Part shown: positions 23,409 to 30,770 of the stretch, one piece after another | Layout: every line of letters begins with the position of its first letter | How positions within the stretch are numbered: position 1 is the stretch's first letter | IMG/VR virus record: IMGVR_UViG_3300048589_000419 | Span: 1-31,993 of that record | Strand: one strand, 5' to 3' | Length of the DNA stretch: 31,993 nt | From: a virus | The notes under the pieces: model-generated | What the model saw: the letters and a program-made list of their open reading frames with translations, nothing else | Databases searched by the model: none | Told to the model about the DNA's origin: nothing | Translations under genes and position numbers: made by a program

Positions 23409-23777
23409 ATGGACAGGCCCTATTGGTATCCGGCGGGCTCGCTGCCCGCTCCATATCTACCGGTCGCTCTGGACGATGCCGCTGTCGCGTTCCCGGCCAG
23501 TGTCGGCGCGCTGATGCCGCCGGTCGAGGCCATCCCAGAGGAGTTCGGACGGTTCCCTGGCACCAAGTGGAACCGCTTTGTGGTTGACCGTTTCTTCTCC
23601 GGGATCAAGTCCTGCAACGCGACCCCGCGCGAGGGCATCGACCCGGGTACCGCGTGGCGGCACTTCCACGCCGTCATCGGCAGTTGGGAGCCGAAGCACG
23701 AGTACAAGGAGGCCGCCGCTGCCTACCTGCTGTCCCTGTGGTTCGAGGACATCGAATGGGTCAAGGCAGCTGCCTGA
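23409..23777 (+). CDS. Conserved phage early protein of unknown function
   Basis: 122 residues; GTAGGAGGAGGAGGAGAG directly before ATG 23409 is an exceptionally strong ribosome binding region. LMPPVEAIPEEFGRFPGTKW, then NRFVVDRFFSGI, then PREGIDPGTAWRHFHAVIGS and WEPKHEYKEAAAAYLLSLWF form a pattern I recognise from actinophage early regions (the MPPxEEIPxEF...GSxEPKHExK family). It is highly conserved there but without an assigned activity. It is soluble and helical. Confidence 0.75.
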   Translation: MDRPYWYPAGSLPAPYLPVALDDAAVAFPASVGALMPPVEAIPEEFGRFPGTKWNRFVVDRFFSGIKSCNATPREGIDPGTAWRHFHAVIGSWEPKHEYKEAAAAYLLSLWFEDIEWVKAAA

Positions 23778-23787
23778 CCAAGTGAAT

Positions 23788-23828
23788 GGCCCGGTGGCGC
23801 TTCCCGACAAGAGCGCGCCGACCGGGCC
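23788..23828. promoter_or_regulatory. Intergenic hairpin between two early genes
   Basis: GGCCCGGT (23788-23795) pairs with ACCGGGCC (23821-23828), and the adjoining GGCGC (23796-23800) pairs with GCGCC (23815-23819), leaving G23820 bulged and a 14-base loop. It fills most of one of the few gaps in the early operon, 24 bases before the next ATG. There is no T-run. It could be a partial terminator, an RNA processing site or a stability element. Confidence 0.55.
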
Positions 23829-23852
23829 GGAGTGGAGAGGAGGAAGCATCTC

Positions 23853-24077
23853 ATGAGCAGGATCAAGGACACCGCCATGACGCCCAGCGTCGAAGGGCAG
23901 GCGTTGATGCCTGTGAAGGTCCATGGGGCGTCACGCTCGGTGTGTCCGGTCTGTGGCGACGACGTGCGGACGACAGCCGTCGTCAGGCTGGCGTACACGC
24001 ATGAGCCGTGCGACTGCCCGGCCGCTCCGTATGTCCATCTGACCGAGCAGCTCTGGCACCGGAACCACGTCCGATGA
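23853..24077 (+). CDS. Small zinc-binding-like protein
   Basis: 74 residues from ATG 23853, with GAGAGGAGGAAG upstream. CPVCGDDVRTTAVVRLAYTH, then EPCDC, gives a C-x2-C ... H-x2-C-x-C pattern that could hold one zinc ion. An in-frame GTG at 23832 lies upstream of the Shine-Dalgarno and is not used. It is the first of five consecutive small genes, most of them cysteine-rich. Role unknown. Confidence 0.65.
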   Translation: MSRIKDTAMTPSVEGQALMPVKVHGASRSVCPVCGDDVRTTAVVRLAYTHEPCDCPAAPYVHLTEQLWHRNHVR

Positions 24078-24289
24078 GTCTCGCCATCAGAGGGTCGGGC
24101 TGCACCTACCCGGCCAACCGACCGACCGGCATCTGCGGGCACCGGGCCGTGCGCGTCTACATCGGGCGCGGCGGGCTGGAGTGGCGCTGCACCGCCCATG
24201 ACGGCCCGGAGGCGGAGGCGGAGGCCATCCGGCTGGGCTACAAGGCGCAGCGCATCGCGGCGCTGGAGCGGGTGGAGGGGCTGGCGTGA
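24074..24289 (+). CDS. Small Cys/His-rich protein
   Basis: 71 residues from ATG 24074 (ATGA overlap). GCTYPANRPTGICGHRAVRV, then WRCTAHD, gives a C-x10-C-x2-H ... C-x2-H arrangement, a plausible zinc-ribbon-like site. A basic helix (YKAQRIAALERVEG) ends the protein. No known function. Confidence 0.65.
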   Translation: MSLAIRGSGCTYPANRPTGICGHRAVRVYIGRGGLEWRCTAHDGPEAEAEAIRLGYKAQRIAALERVEGLA

Positions 24290-24546
24290 GCGCGCCAGCC
24301 ACCACCCCCACGGCCGCCCTGCTGCTCACCACGTTCGAGGCGGAGGCCAGCCACTGGAACGCCATCGCCACCGACCCGGACGACCAGAACCGGTTCCTGC
24401 GGGAGGCGGCGCGCGCCCGTCGTGACCAGCTCGATTGGGCGGTCGCACAGCTCAAGGTCGCGCTGCCCGCCATCGAGGCGGAGGCGGTGGAGCGTGCCGT
24501 CGAGGAGAGCACGCGCATCGATGCGGTGCTGGAGTCGGTGGCGTGA
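24286..24546 (+). CDS. Small helical hypothetical protein
   Basis: 86 residues from GTG 24286 (GTGA overlap). Two amphipathic helices (TFEAEASHWNAIATDPDD, then FLREAARARRDQLDWAVAQL) lead into a Glu/Ala helix (AIEAEAVERAVEESTRID). It resembles a coiled-coil or helical-bundle protein. No cysteine. Not recognised. Confidence 0.62.
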   Translation: MSAPATTPTAALLLTTFEAEASHWNAIATDPDDQNRFLREAARARRDQLDWAVAQLKVALPAIEAEAVERAVEESTRIDAVLESVA

Positions 24547-24860
24547 GTTACCGCTGCACCCGCTGCGGCAAGGATGGCGCGGCGGCGCCGGCGCATCCCA
24601 GCCTCGATGACCGCTACGCCGTCGGCTACTGCTCGGGAGCCTGTACGCCCGTCCCGGAGACCATCGCCGGCTACACCCCCCCCCGCCCGACGGTGCAGCT
24701 CATCCGGGACGACCTGTTCGACCCACAGAGCCTGAACGAGCCACGGCGCCAGCGGCGCCGGTCACAGCTCATGCGGAAGTACGTCGACGGTCGACCGATG
24801 ACCGACGCCGAGCGAGCCGAGGCCGAGGCCGTCTTCGCGGAGGTCTGGGCTGACCGATGA
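24543..24860 (+). CDS. Small zinc-ribbon-like protein
   Basis: 105 residues from GTG 24543 (GTGA overlap), beginning VSYRCTRCGKDGAAAPAHPS; the C-x2-C pair and CSGAC further on form a four-cysteine site. A C-terminal helix (MTDAERAEAEAVFAEVWADR) follows a basic stretch (EPRRQRRRSQLMRKYVDG). The basic segment suggests nucleic acid contact. A run of nine C at 24676-24684 lies in the coding region and is prone to length error. Confidence 0.65.
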   Translation: MSYRCTRCGKDGAAAPAHPSLDDRYAVGYCSGACTPVPETIAGYTPPRPTVQLIRDDLFDPQSLNEPRRQRRRSQLMRKYVDGRPMTDAERAEAEAVFAEVWADR

Positions 24861-25081
24861 GCACCGAGCCAGGCGTCTCCCCGCACACGCCCACCCTCAC
24901 CTTCACCCACGCCTCCGGTCAGCACGACGGCGAGTGCCAGGCGTGCCTCGACGAGGCCGCCATGGGCACCGGCTACCCCATCTGCGCGGACGCCCAGCCG
25001 TCCGACGACATCGACCCCGAGCTCGCGGCGCTGTGCGCCTGGTGCGGGCACACCGTGGAGGAGGTGGAGCCCCGGACCTGA
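24857..25081 (+). CDS. Small Cys-rich acidic protein
   Basis: 74 residues from ATG 24857 (ATGA overlap). GQHDGECQACLDEAAMGTGY, then PICAD and LCAWCGHTVEEVE, hold two C-x2-C pairs and one more Cys with nearby His. The protein is acidic overall. It ends the run of five overlapping small genes; a 53-base gap follows before the SSB-like gene. Confidence 0.62.
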   Translation: MSTEPGVSPHTPTLTFTHASGQHDGECQACLDEAAMGTGYPICADAQPSDDIDPELAALCAWCGHTVEEVEPRT

Positions 25082-25098
25082 ACCACCGACGGAAGCGA

Positions 25099-25133
25099 GA
25101 CCGACCACCTGACAGACCGACCGGAGACCGAAC
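25099..25133. repeat. Three short direct repeats before the SSB-like gene
   Basis: GACCGACC (25099-25106), GACCGACC (25115-25122) and GACCGAAC (25126-25133) occupy the 53-base gap before ATG 25135. GGAG within it (25123-25126) is the likely ribosome binding site. The repeats could be an operator for a regulator of the replication module, but the segment is short and GC-rich, so chance is possible. Confidence 0.35.
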
Positions 25134-25134
25134 C

Positions 25135-25677
25135 ATGGAAACGACCATCGAAGCCCAGTCCACACCCATCGGAGCCATCACCATCACCCGCGGCGGCAAG
25201 CCCAACGGCTACCGCGGCGATCCCGGCGTCTTCGCGGCCACGCTGGTCGCCGGCACTCGGAACGGGCCGTTCAAGTCGAAGGACCCCAAGAAGCCGGGTG
25301 AGGTCTTCTACATGCTGGAGTGGACCTTCGAGATCCACGGCCAGCCCGAGGACAACGCGCTCGTCTGGTACTCGACCACGGAGAGCACCGGCCCCAAGTC
25401 GGCGCTCTACGGGCTCATCTTCGCGCTCACCGGGAAGCAGCCCCCGGTCGGCGCCCAGCTCGACCCGAACCGCCACCTCATCGGCCGGATGTGCCTGGTG
25501 GACGTCCGGGAGAACGAGCGAGGCTACATCGACGTCCACGACGTGACGCCGATGCCAGCGGCGATGCTCGCGGCGATGGCCCCGAACGGGGCGGCCGCCG
25601 ACGCGAAGGCCGCCTTGCCGCCCCCCGTGCCGGTCGCGAACGCCAACCCCGACCCCGACGACTCGCTCCCGTTCTGA
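25135..25677 (+). CDS. Single-stranded DNA-binding-like protein
   Basis: 180 residues from ATG 25135. The body is beta-rich (AITITRGGKPNG, VFAATLVAGTRNGPFKSKDP, VFYMLEWTFEIHG, MCLVDVRENERGYIDVHDVT), consistent with an OB-like or similar ssDNA-binding fold. After about residue 140 the chain becomes Ala/Pro-rich and disordered and ends DPDDSLPF, very like the acidic tip (DDxxPF) by which bacterial SSB recruits partner proteins. It opens the replication and recombination gene block. The fold does not match the classical bacterial SSB signature closely, so it may be a distinct phage family with a convergent tip. The next ATG shares a base with its stop. Confidence 0.72.
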   Translation: METTIEAQSTPIGAITITRGGKPNGYRGDPGVFAATLVAGTRNGPFKSKDPKKPGEVFYMLEWTFEIHGQPEDNALVWYSTTESTGPKSALYGLIFALTGKQPPVGAQLDPNRHLIGRMCLVDVRENERGYIDVHDVTPMPAAMLAAMAPNGAAADAKAALPPPVPVANANPDPDDSLPF

Positions 25678-26093
25678 TGGATCTGGCTCCTCGCCCGATC
25701 GGGCGACCCCGTTCCTGCTCCTGTGGCACCTGCTCGAAGTGCAAGCACGCCGACTACATGCGGCGCTGGTACCAGAGCAAGACCATCAAGGAGCGACGAG
25801 CGTGGGTCGCGCTGCGCGACCCCGAGAAGGTGGCACAGCGCGAGAAGGCGAGGAGCGCCTCTCCGGGTAAGCGGCAATCGCTCGAGCGGTCCGTCGCCCG
25901 ACACCCCGAAAGGTTCGCGGCCCGTAGGGCGGTCCATTCGGCGATCGCCGGTGGCCGCCTGACGCGGCTTCCCTGCTGGTGCGGCAACCCGAAGTCCGAG
26001 GCCCACCACCCTGACTACGCACGCCCGCTCGACGTCGAATGGCTGTGCCGTCGGCACCACGCCGACCGGCACATGGAGCTCGCAGCCGCATGA
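25677..26093 (+). CDS. Zinc-binding HNH-like protein
   Basis: 138 residues from ATG 25677 (overlaps the previous TGA by one base). The N-terminal CSCGTCSKCKHADYMRRWYQ is a cysteine knuckle found in many phage HNH-associated proteins. The C-terminal CWCGNP, then EAHHPDYARPLDVEWLCRRH and HADRH, matches a widespread phage family with the pattern AHHxDYxxPLxVxWLCxxCH. Here the usual second Cys-His pair is H-H, so zinc binding may be altered. A nuclease or zinc-finger role in DNA replication is likely but unproven. Confidence 0.72.
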   Translation: MDLAPRPIGRPRSCSCGTCSKCKHADYMRRWYQSKTIKERRAWVALRDPEKVAQREKARSASPGKRQSLERSVARHPERFAARRAVHSAIAGGRLTRLPCWCGNPKSEAHHPDYARPLDVEWLCRRHHADRHMELAAA

Positions 26094-26476
26094 CCATCAC
26101 CACTCCGAAGCCCACCCGAGCCCCGAACCTGCGAGAGCGCTACGACGTGCTCGCGAGCTCGGGCTTCCGGTGCGACTACTGCGGCCGCGGCAAGGCCGAT
26201 GGCGCCCGCCTGTCGGTGGATCACGTGGTGGCGCGAGCCGCCGGGGGGACCCACGACCGCGTCAACCTGGTGACCGCCTGCACGACGTGCAACCAGGGCA
26301 AGGCCGATCGCCCCATCCCCTACCCCCGGTGGGAGCGGATCGGCGCAGAGCGATGGGACCGCTGCGAGTGTTCCGGTGGCCCTGCGGCGCTCGAGGCATC
26401 CCCCACCGAGCCGATGCTGCTCTGCACCGCCTGCCGGTACCCAGCGTTCCAGCGCACCTTCGGCGCCGCCCGATGA
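26090..26476 (+). CDS. HNH endonuclease
   Basis: 128 residues from ATG 26090 (ATGA overlap). FRCDYCGRGKADGARLSVDH, then VVARAAGGTHDRVNLVTACT and TCNQGKAD give a complete HNH core: C-x2-C, the DH pair, the Asn in RVNLV and the second C-x2-C-N. A third zinc-like part follows (CECSG...LLCTACRYP). The enzyme should nick or cut DNA with one metal ion. Placed between SSB-like and primase-helicase genes, it may act in replication or recombination rather than in packaging. Confidence 0.85.
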   Translation: MTITTPKPTRAPNLRERYDVLASSGFRCDYCGRGKADGARLSVDHVVARAAGGTHDRVNLVTACTTCNQGKADRPIPYPRWERIGAERWDRCECSGGPAALEASPTEPMLLCTACRYPAFQRTFGAAR

Positions 26477-28896
26477 CCGCGGCCGTCGCTGCCCCCCGCC
26501 CGACCAACGAGGCGCGGATCAAGGCCGCGCTCTGGTTCGCCGAGCAGGGCTTCGGCGTGTTCTCCTGCTGGTCGACCTGGCCGGATGGTCGCTGCCGCTG
26601 TCCAGGCGGGCGTGACTGCACCCCCGGCAAGCACCCGATGACGCAGCACGGGCTCGACGACGCCACCACGGACCCCAAGGCCATCCGCGCGATGCTGTCG
26701 GCCGCGTCCGACCCCAACTACGGGCTGCTGCCGCCGGATGGTGTCTTCGTCTGGGACGTGGACGGCGAGGGCTGGGAGCAGCGACTCGCGGAGCTCGAGA
26801 GCCAGCACGGCCCGCTACCGGACACGATCCGGACCGCGACCCGTAACGGCCAGCACATCTACCTGCGGTGGCCGGACAGCCACCCGCGGCCGCTCAAGGC
26901 GATGTTCGGATGGGTGACCCGCTGGGGCACCGGCGCGTCGAACCGACGGGGGTACGTGATCGGCCCCCGATCCGTTCACGCGTCCGGCTTTGAGTACGCC
27001 CCGGTCGGCGCCTTCACGCTGGCGACGCTACCGGATGCCTGGGCCCGCGCTGCGCTGGAGGGTGAGACGGCGCTCGGGACCATCCGCATCGGTGGCTCGG
27101 CCGACCCCTCCACCGTCGCGATCGGCGGCCGCCACGACTGGCTGCGCAACCGAGCCCGATTCCTGGCCGGTGTCATCCGGGATCCCGAGACGCTGCTCAC
27201 GGTGATGCTCGCGGAGAACGACCGGCTGCCCTCGCCGAAGACGCGCGATGATGTCGCCCGGGCCATCGGCGACGCGCTGGTGAAGTTCCCTGCGGATGAG
27301 GTGGAGACCACGGAGGATGGCGCGGAGCGCCGCGTGTCGGCCGCGACCGATGACCCCGGCATCCTGCCACCACCGACGTCCGACGCCTTCCCGGAGCCGC
27401 CCGATGCGATCGCGTTCGGCGGCCTCGTAGGCGAGTGTGTCCGGTCCTTGGCCGCGCACACCGACGCCTCCCTGGCTGGCCTCCTGGCGTCGTTCCTGGC
27501 CGTCTGTGGCGCCCTGGTGCCCTCCAGCGCCCACGCCCGCGGGGAGCAGACCAGCAGCCCGTTCATCGCGCTGGTGGGCGAGTCCGGTATCGGGCGCAAG
27601 GGCACCGCCATGAACCGGGGCCTGGGCGCCGCCCGGCTCGTCTGGCCGACCGAGGAGGTGGAAGACATCCTGCTCGACGGCCTGAACAGCGGAGAGGCGC
27701 TGGTGGCCGCCCTGCACGACCAGGCGGAAGCCAACCGGCGGTATCGCCGCGGCGATGGGCCGGTGGTCGGGCTCGTGTTCGAGGAGGAGTTCGTCAACAT
27801 GCTCTCCTCCCGGGCCCGCGATGGATCGACGCTCGACGGGAAGCTGCGCGTGGCGTTCGATGGTGGGTCGCTGTCAAACCGGAAAGCCAACGATTCCAAG
27901 GTGGTCCGCTCAGGCTACGTCCTGCCCGCCCTGGCCGGCATCACGCCACTGGAGCTCCGGCAGCGCCTGGAGAAGGACTCGGCACACACGGGCGCCGCGA
28001 ACCGGTGGCTGTACGTGCCGGTCGTCAAGCGCGACGAGATCGTGCCCGACGAACCACCAGAGCTCCCGCTGGAGCTGAACGTCGCCCTCAAGAAGGCGCG
28101 GGCCGAATCACCCCGCAGGCTCACCGTGACGCCGGCGACGGCGCGCCTGGTGTCCGAGTACGCCGAGCACGTCACGACGACATCCGCGGGTGTCGCCCGC
28201 GACCTGGTGCGGCGATACGGGACCATCGCGGTCCGGCTGGCGATGATCCACGCCGCCGTGGAGCGGTCGCCGGTGGTCGGTGCCCAGCACCTCGAGCGAG
28301 CGGTGGCCCTGACCGAGTACGCACGGCGCGGCATCGCGTGGGTGTTCGGCCAGACGATCGGCAGCCGCGACGCCGACCTGCTCCTGCGGCACCTCCGCCA
28401 GTCCGGGCCGCTGCGGAAGAACACCATCACCCGGCACATCATCCGGGACCCCCAGCGGCAGCAGGACGCTATCGACGAGCTCGTGCGCCTGGGGTATGCG
28501 GCCGTCGAGATCACCGCCCCGACCACCGGCGGGCGCCTCACGCAGCTCCGGGCGACCGGCCTGGGGGTGGCGTTCGTCCCGTTCGTCCAAGTATTCGCGG
28601 AATCACATGGCGTGAATCACGTAAACCTTGGACGTCTGGACGAACGACCCCCGATTGAGCACGAAATGGCGGGTTTCGGACTGGACGAACGGTGGACGAA
28701 CGCGGGACGAACGGTGGACGAACGCGGTCATACGGAGCCATCCGAGGCGGTCGTCGACATCACCACCGGTGAGGTGGAGCCACGGGGGTCAGCCGAGTGG
28801 GCGGCCCCATGTCGCGCCTACACCGAGCACCGCGACCACCACCGGAACACCCCGGCCGGGTGGGTGTGCCTGGCCTGCGCGCCACAGGAGGGATGA
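26473..28896 (+). CDS. Primase-polymerase / helicase fusion (Prim-Pol + DUF3987-like)
   Basis: 807 residues from ATG 26473 (ATGA overlap). Residues ~10-190 are an AEP-type bifunctional primase-polymerase: a Cys-rich insert CRCPGGRDCTPGKHP (41-55), catalytic VFVWDVDGEG (DVD at 95-97), RNGQHIYLR (124-132) and RGYVIGPRSVHASG (159-172). Residues ~310-720 are a DUF3987-like ATPase: GESGIGRKGTA (369-379, a Walker A variant), LVFEEEF (434-440, Walker B) and ITPLELRQRLEKDSAHTG followed by AANRWLYVPVVKR. A winged-helix-like region (LLRHLRQSGPLRKNTITRHI) and a small zinc-like end (CRAYTEHRDHHR...CLAC) follow. It should prime and unwind DNA at the phage origin. The stretch 28571-28724 also carries DNA iterons, so a linker of this protein is shaped by them. 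Confidence 0.9.
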   Translation: MTAAVAAPRPTNEARIKAALWFAEQGFGVFSCWSTWPDGRCRCPGGRDCTPGKHPMTQHGLDDATTDPKAIRAMLSAASDPNYGLLPPDGVFVWDVDGEGWEQRLAELESQHGPLPDTIRTATRNGQHIYLRWPDSHPRPLKAMFGWVTRWGTGASNRRGYVIGPRSVHASGFEYAPVGAFTLATLPDAWARAALEGETALGTIRIGGSADPSTVAIGGRHDWLRNRARFLAGVIRDPETLLTVMLAENDRLPSPKTRDDVARAIGDALVKFPADEVETTEDGAERRVSAATDDPGILPPPTSDAFPEPPDAIAFGGLVGECVRSLAAHTDASLAGLLASFLAVCGALVPSSAHARGEQTSSPFIALVGESGIGRKGTAMNRGLGAARLVWPTEEVEDILLDGLNSGEALVAALHDQAEANRRYRRGDGPVVGLVFEEEFVNMLSSRARDGSTLDGKLRVAFDGGSLSNRKANDSKVVRSGYVLPALAGITPLELRQRLEKDSAHTGAANRWLYVPVVKRDEIVPDEPPELPLELNVALKKARAESPRRLTVTPATARLVSEYAEHVTTTSAGVARDLVRRYGTIAVRLAMIHAAVERSPVVGAQHLERAVALTEYARRGIAWVFGQTIGSRDADLLLRHLRQSGPLRKNTITRHIIRDPQRQQDAIDELVRLGYAAVEITAPTTGGRLTQLRATGLGVAFVPFVQVFAESHGVNHVNLGRLDERPPIEHEMAGFGLDERWTNAGRTVDERGHTEPSEAVVDITTGEVEPRGSAEWAAPCRAYTEHRDHHRNTPAGWVCLACAPQEG
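28571..28724. repeat. Iteron array GGACGAACG, candidate replication origin
   Basis: Seven perfect copies of a 9-mer. Two inverted tandem copies (CGTTCGTCC at 28571-28579 and 28580-28588) precede direct copies at 28638-28646, 28683-28691, 28694-28702, 28705-28713 and 28716-28724. The last four repeat every 11 bp with alternating 2-base spacers GT/CG. Between the inverted and direct copies the DNA becomes AT-richer (28589-28635) and holds two GAATCAC repeats (28600-28606, 28614-28620). The 11-bp pitch is not a multiple of three, so the encoded residues differ from copy to copy and the constraint is on DNA. An iteron array plus an AT-rich stretch inside a replication gene resembles the lambda O/ori arrangement. 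Confidence 0.75.
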
Positions 28897-29079
28897 ATGC
28901 CCAGGGAGGTCGAGACCCACGCCCGCGAGCAGGCGAAGGCCAACGCTCGGTACGCGGTGGAGAACGCCGAGGAGAGCCCCGAGGTCGCGGCGCAGGTAGC
29001 GATCGCCTACGCGCTGCTGGACATCGCCGACGCACTGCGATCGGCGTCGAGGACGAAGGAGGAGGGAGCCAGACGATGA
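28897..29079 (+). CDS. Small helical hypothetical protein
   Basis: 60 residues; GGAGGG upstream and ATG 28897 directly after the helicase TGA. Essentially one or two helices: EVETHAREQAKANARYAVEN, then AEESPEVAAQVAIAYALLDI and ADALRSASRTKEEGARR. Charged and Ala-rich, likely a coiled coil. Not recognised. Confidence 0.65.
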   Translation: MPREVETHAREQAKANARYAVENAEESPEVAAQVAIAYALLDIADALRSASRTKEEGARR

Positions 29080-29120
29080 ACGGTCCGGATGCGATCGACA
29101 TGCGGAGGCAGGTGGCATGA
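29076..29120 (+). CDS. Putative 14-residue coupling peptide
   Basis: ATG 29076 overlaps the preceding stop, and TGA 29118-29120 overlaps the next ATG, with AAGGAGGAGGGA upstream. The peptide (MNGPDAIDMRRQVA) is too short for a domain; it may only carry ribosomes from one gene to the next. Weakly supported. Confidence 0.3.
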   Translation: MNGPDAIDMRRQVA

Positions 29121-29674
29121 AGGTCACCTTCCGGCCGCTGCCCACGTGGCCGCACGCCGAGACGAAGCCGCGCCGGCACGCCCAGTTCAAGGCGCCGTGG
29201 AACGCGACGCTCCAGGACCTCGAGTACGAGATCGGGCGCCTCGACGGCAAGGGCGTCGTCGTCGGTGCCGGGTTCCGCGAGAGTGACCTCCGCATGGACG
29301 GGATGCCCCGCGCCGACCGGCGCCAGGCGCCCTACCTGCATCCCGGCGTCGAGGTCAGCTTCGACAGCCGCTACGGCCGCCTGACCTACGCCACCGACCA
29401 GTACACCGACTGGAAGGCCAACGTGCGGGCGATCGCGCTGTCGCTGGAGGCCCTGCGCTCGGTCGACCGCCATGGGGTGAGCAAGCGCGGCCAGCAGTAC
29501 GCAGGGTGGGCACAGCTCGGCCCTGGCGGCCCGGACGCCGATCGCGGCCGGCGCCTGGTCGAGCAGCACGGCGGGATCCGGCCAGCCCTCATGGCGACGC
29601 ATCCCGACCACGGGGGAGACCCCCGCGACTTCGCCGACGTCCAGGCCTTCCGAGAGCGGGAGGGCGACGCCTGA
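29117..29674 (+). CDS. Protein with a C-terminal J-domain-like HPD motif
   Basis: 185 residues from ATG 29117. The N-terminal ~130 residues are of mixed fold (VTFRPLPTWPHAETKPRR, then GKGVVVGAGFRESDLRMDG, then a helix VRAIALSLEALRSVDRHG). The C-terminal LMATHPDHGGDPRDFADVQA carries HPD (162-164) followed by the GGDxxxF...V pattern of the end of a J domain. J-domain proteins stimulate Hsp70 ATPase; lambda uses host DnaJ to activate its replication complex, so this protein may recruit DnaK to the phage primosome. Only the HPD loop and last helix are clear; the rest of the J domain is not obvious. Confidence 0.68.
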   Translation: MKVTFRPLPTWPHAETKPRRHAQFKAPWNATLQDLEYEIGRLDGKGVVVGAGFRESDLRMDGMPRADRRQAPYLHPGVEVSFDSRYGRLTYATDQYTDWKANVRAIALSLEALRSVDRHGVSKRGQQYAGWAQLGPGGPDADRGRRLVEQHGGIRPALMATHPDHGGDPRDFADVQAFREREGDA

Positions 29675-29697
29675 TGCAGACCGAGAGGAGGCACGCC

Positions 29698-29838
29698 ATG
29701 AGCCGCGAGGCATCACGCCCCACCCCCATGCGGCGATACGCGACCAGCGGGACACCGGCCGGGGGATTCGACGCTCCCGGTCGGGTGCCCCTCATCTGCC
29801 CGGATTGTGAGTCGGATCGGTGTGGGTGCGCCCGATGA
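29698..29838 (+). CDS. Small Cys-rich protein
   Basis: 46 residues. ATG 29698 is chosen over ATG 29674 because GAGAGGAGG lies six bases before it; the earlier start would add eight residues. A basic N-terminal half (SREASRPTPMRRYATSG) is followed by LICPDCESDRCGCAR, four Cys in a C-x2-C-x5-C-x-C cluster that could bind zinc. The stop overlaps the nuclease start (ATGA). Confidence 0.58.
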   Translation: MSREASRPTPMRRYATSGTPAGGFDAPGRVPLICPDCESDRCGCAR

Positions 29839-30770
29839 GCGAACCGACCGACATCCCCACCATCACCATCGAGACCGGGCCGCGCAACGCCCGGACCGAT
29901 CCCGAGACCGGCCTGCGCTTCTACTCGTTCGATGGACGCGATCTGCCATCCGTCACCTCGCTGCGCCGGATGGCTGGACAGCCTCACGGGCTGGTCTCCT
30001 GGCTGCTGTCCCAGGTCATCGACCGAGCGGTCGGTGAGGTCGACACCCTCAACGCGATGCTGACCCGGGAGCGGCGCAAGCGGGAACGCGCACTGGAGAC
30101 CAATCGCATCCGCGAGGCCCGAAAATGGCTGCGGGCGGCATCCACCGAGGAGCGTGACCGGAGCTCCGAGCTCGGGACCGCCGTCCATGACGCGGCCGCC
30201 CGTGGCCTGACCCCGGAGACGCTGCCGGACCCGTTCGTCTTCCGGAAGGACGGCAAGGACGTCGAGATCGCCGCGGCCGAGATCGCACCCCGACTGTCGC
30301 AGTACCTCGATTGGCTGCGGGTCTCCGGAGCCGAGATCGTCGCGTCGGAGTTCCAGGTCGCCAACCTCACCGTAGGCTACGCCGGCTCCTGCGACCTGAT
30401 GATCCGGCTCCGGGACGGCTCCCGATGGATCGTGGACATCAAGACCGGCAAGGGCACCTACCCGGAGCATGCGCTCCAGGTGCTGGCCTACTCCCGGGGC
30501 GAGGTCGTCTTCACCGACGATCGGGTCGACGAGGCGCTGACCGCCGAGCTCCACGCCGCCCAGAACCTGGCCGTGCTGCATCTCGCCGACGATCACTGGG
30601 CCTTCGAGGCCATCCGGGCCGATGAGCCCCTGTGGCGGGCGTTCCTCGGGCTCCACGCCTTCGCGATGTGGGCCTGGGCACATCAGGACATGACGTCGCT
30701 GGTGCGGGCCCGGCGAACGAATGCGGTGAGCGTGGCTCCGAGCGACACACCCACGGAGGTGGCGGCATGA
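29835..30770 (+). CDS. PD-(D/E)XK nuclease, Cas4/RecB-like
   Basis: 311 residues from ATG 29835. The catalytic core is clear: GTAVHDAAARG (His118), ASEFQVAN (Glu172), GYAGSCDLMI (Asp187), WIVDIKTGKG (Asp201, Lys203) and the downstream EHALQVLAYSRG helix (Gln215, Tyr219). This is the RecB/lambda-exonuclease-type order H-E-D-DxK-QxxxY. There is no four-cysteine Fe-S cluster as in Cas4. The N-terminal ~110 residues are helical and charged. In this block it probably processes DNA ends for recombination or replication, partnering with the SSB-like protein; no recombinase (Erf, RecT, Sak) is visible beside it. Confidence 0.88.
   Translation: MSEPTDIPTITIETGPRNARTDPETGLRFYSFDGRDLPSVTSLRRMAGQPHGLVSWLLSQVIDRAVGEVDTLNAMLTRERRKRERALETNRIREARKWLRAASTEERDRSSELGTAVHDAAARGLTPETLPDPFVFRKDGKDVEIAAAEIAPRLSQYLDWLRVSGAEIVASEFQVANLTVGYAGSCDLMIRLRDGSRWIVDIKTGKGTYPEHALQVLAYSRGEVVFTDDRVDEALTAELHAAQNLAVLHLADDHWAFEAIRADEPLWRAFLGLHAFAMWAWAHQDMTSLVRARRTNAVSVAPSDTPTEVAA

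Noticed and set aside
24676-24684. A C9 run as a phase-variation switch in the gene at 24543.
   Set aside because: The frame is intact through it and such runs occur by chance in this GC-rich sequence. It is noted only as a possible sequencing weak point.
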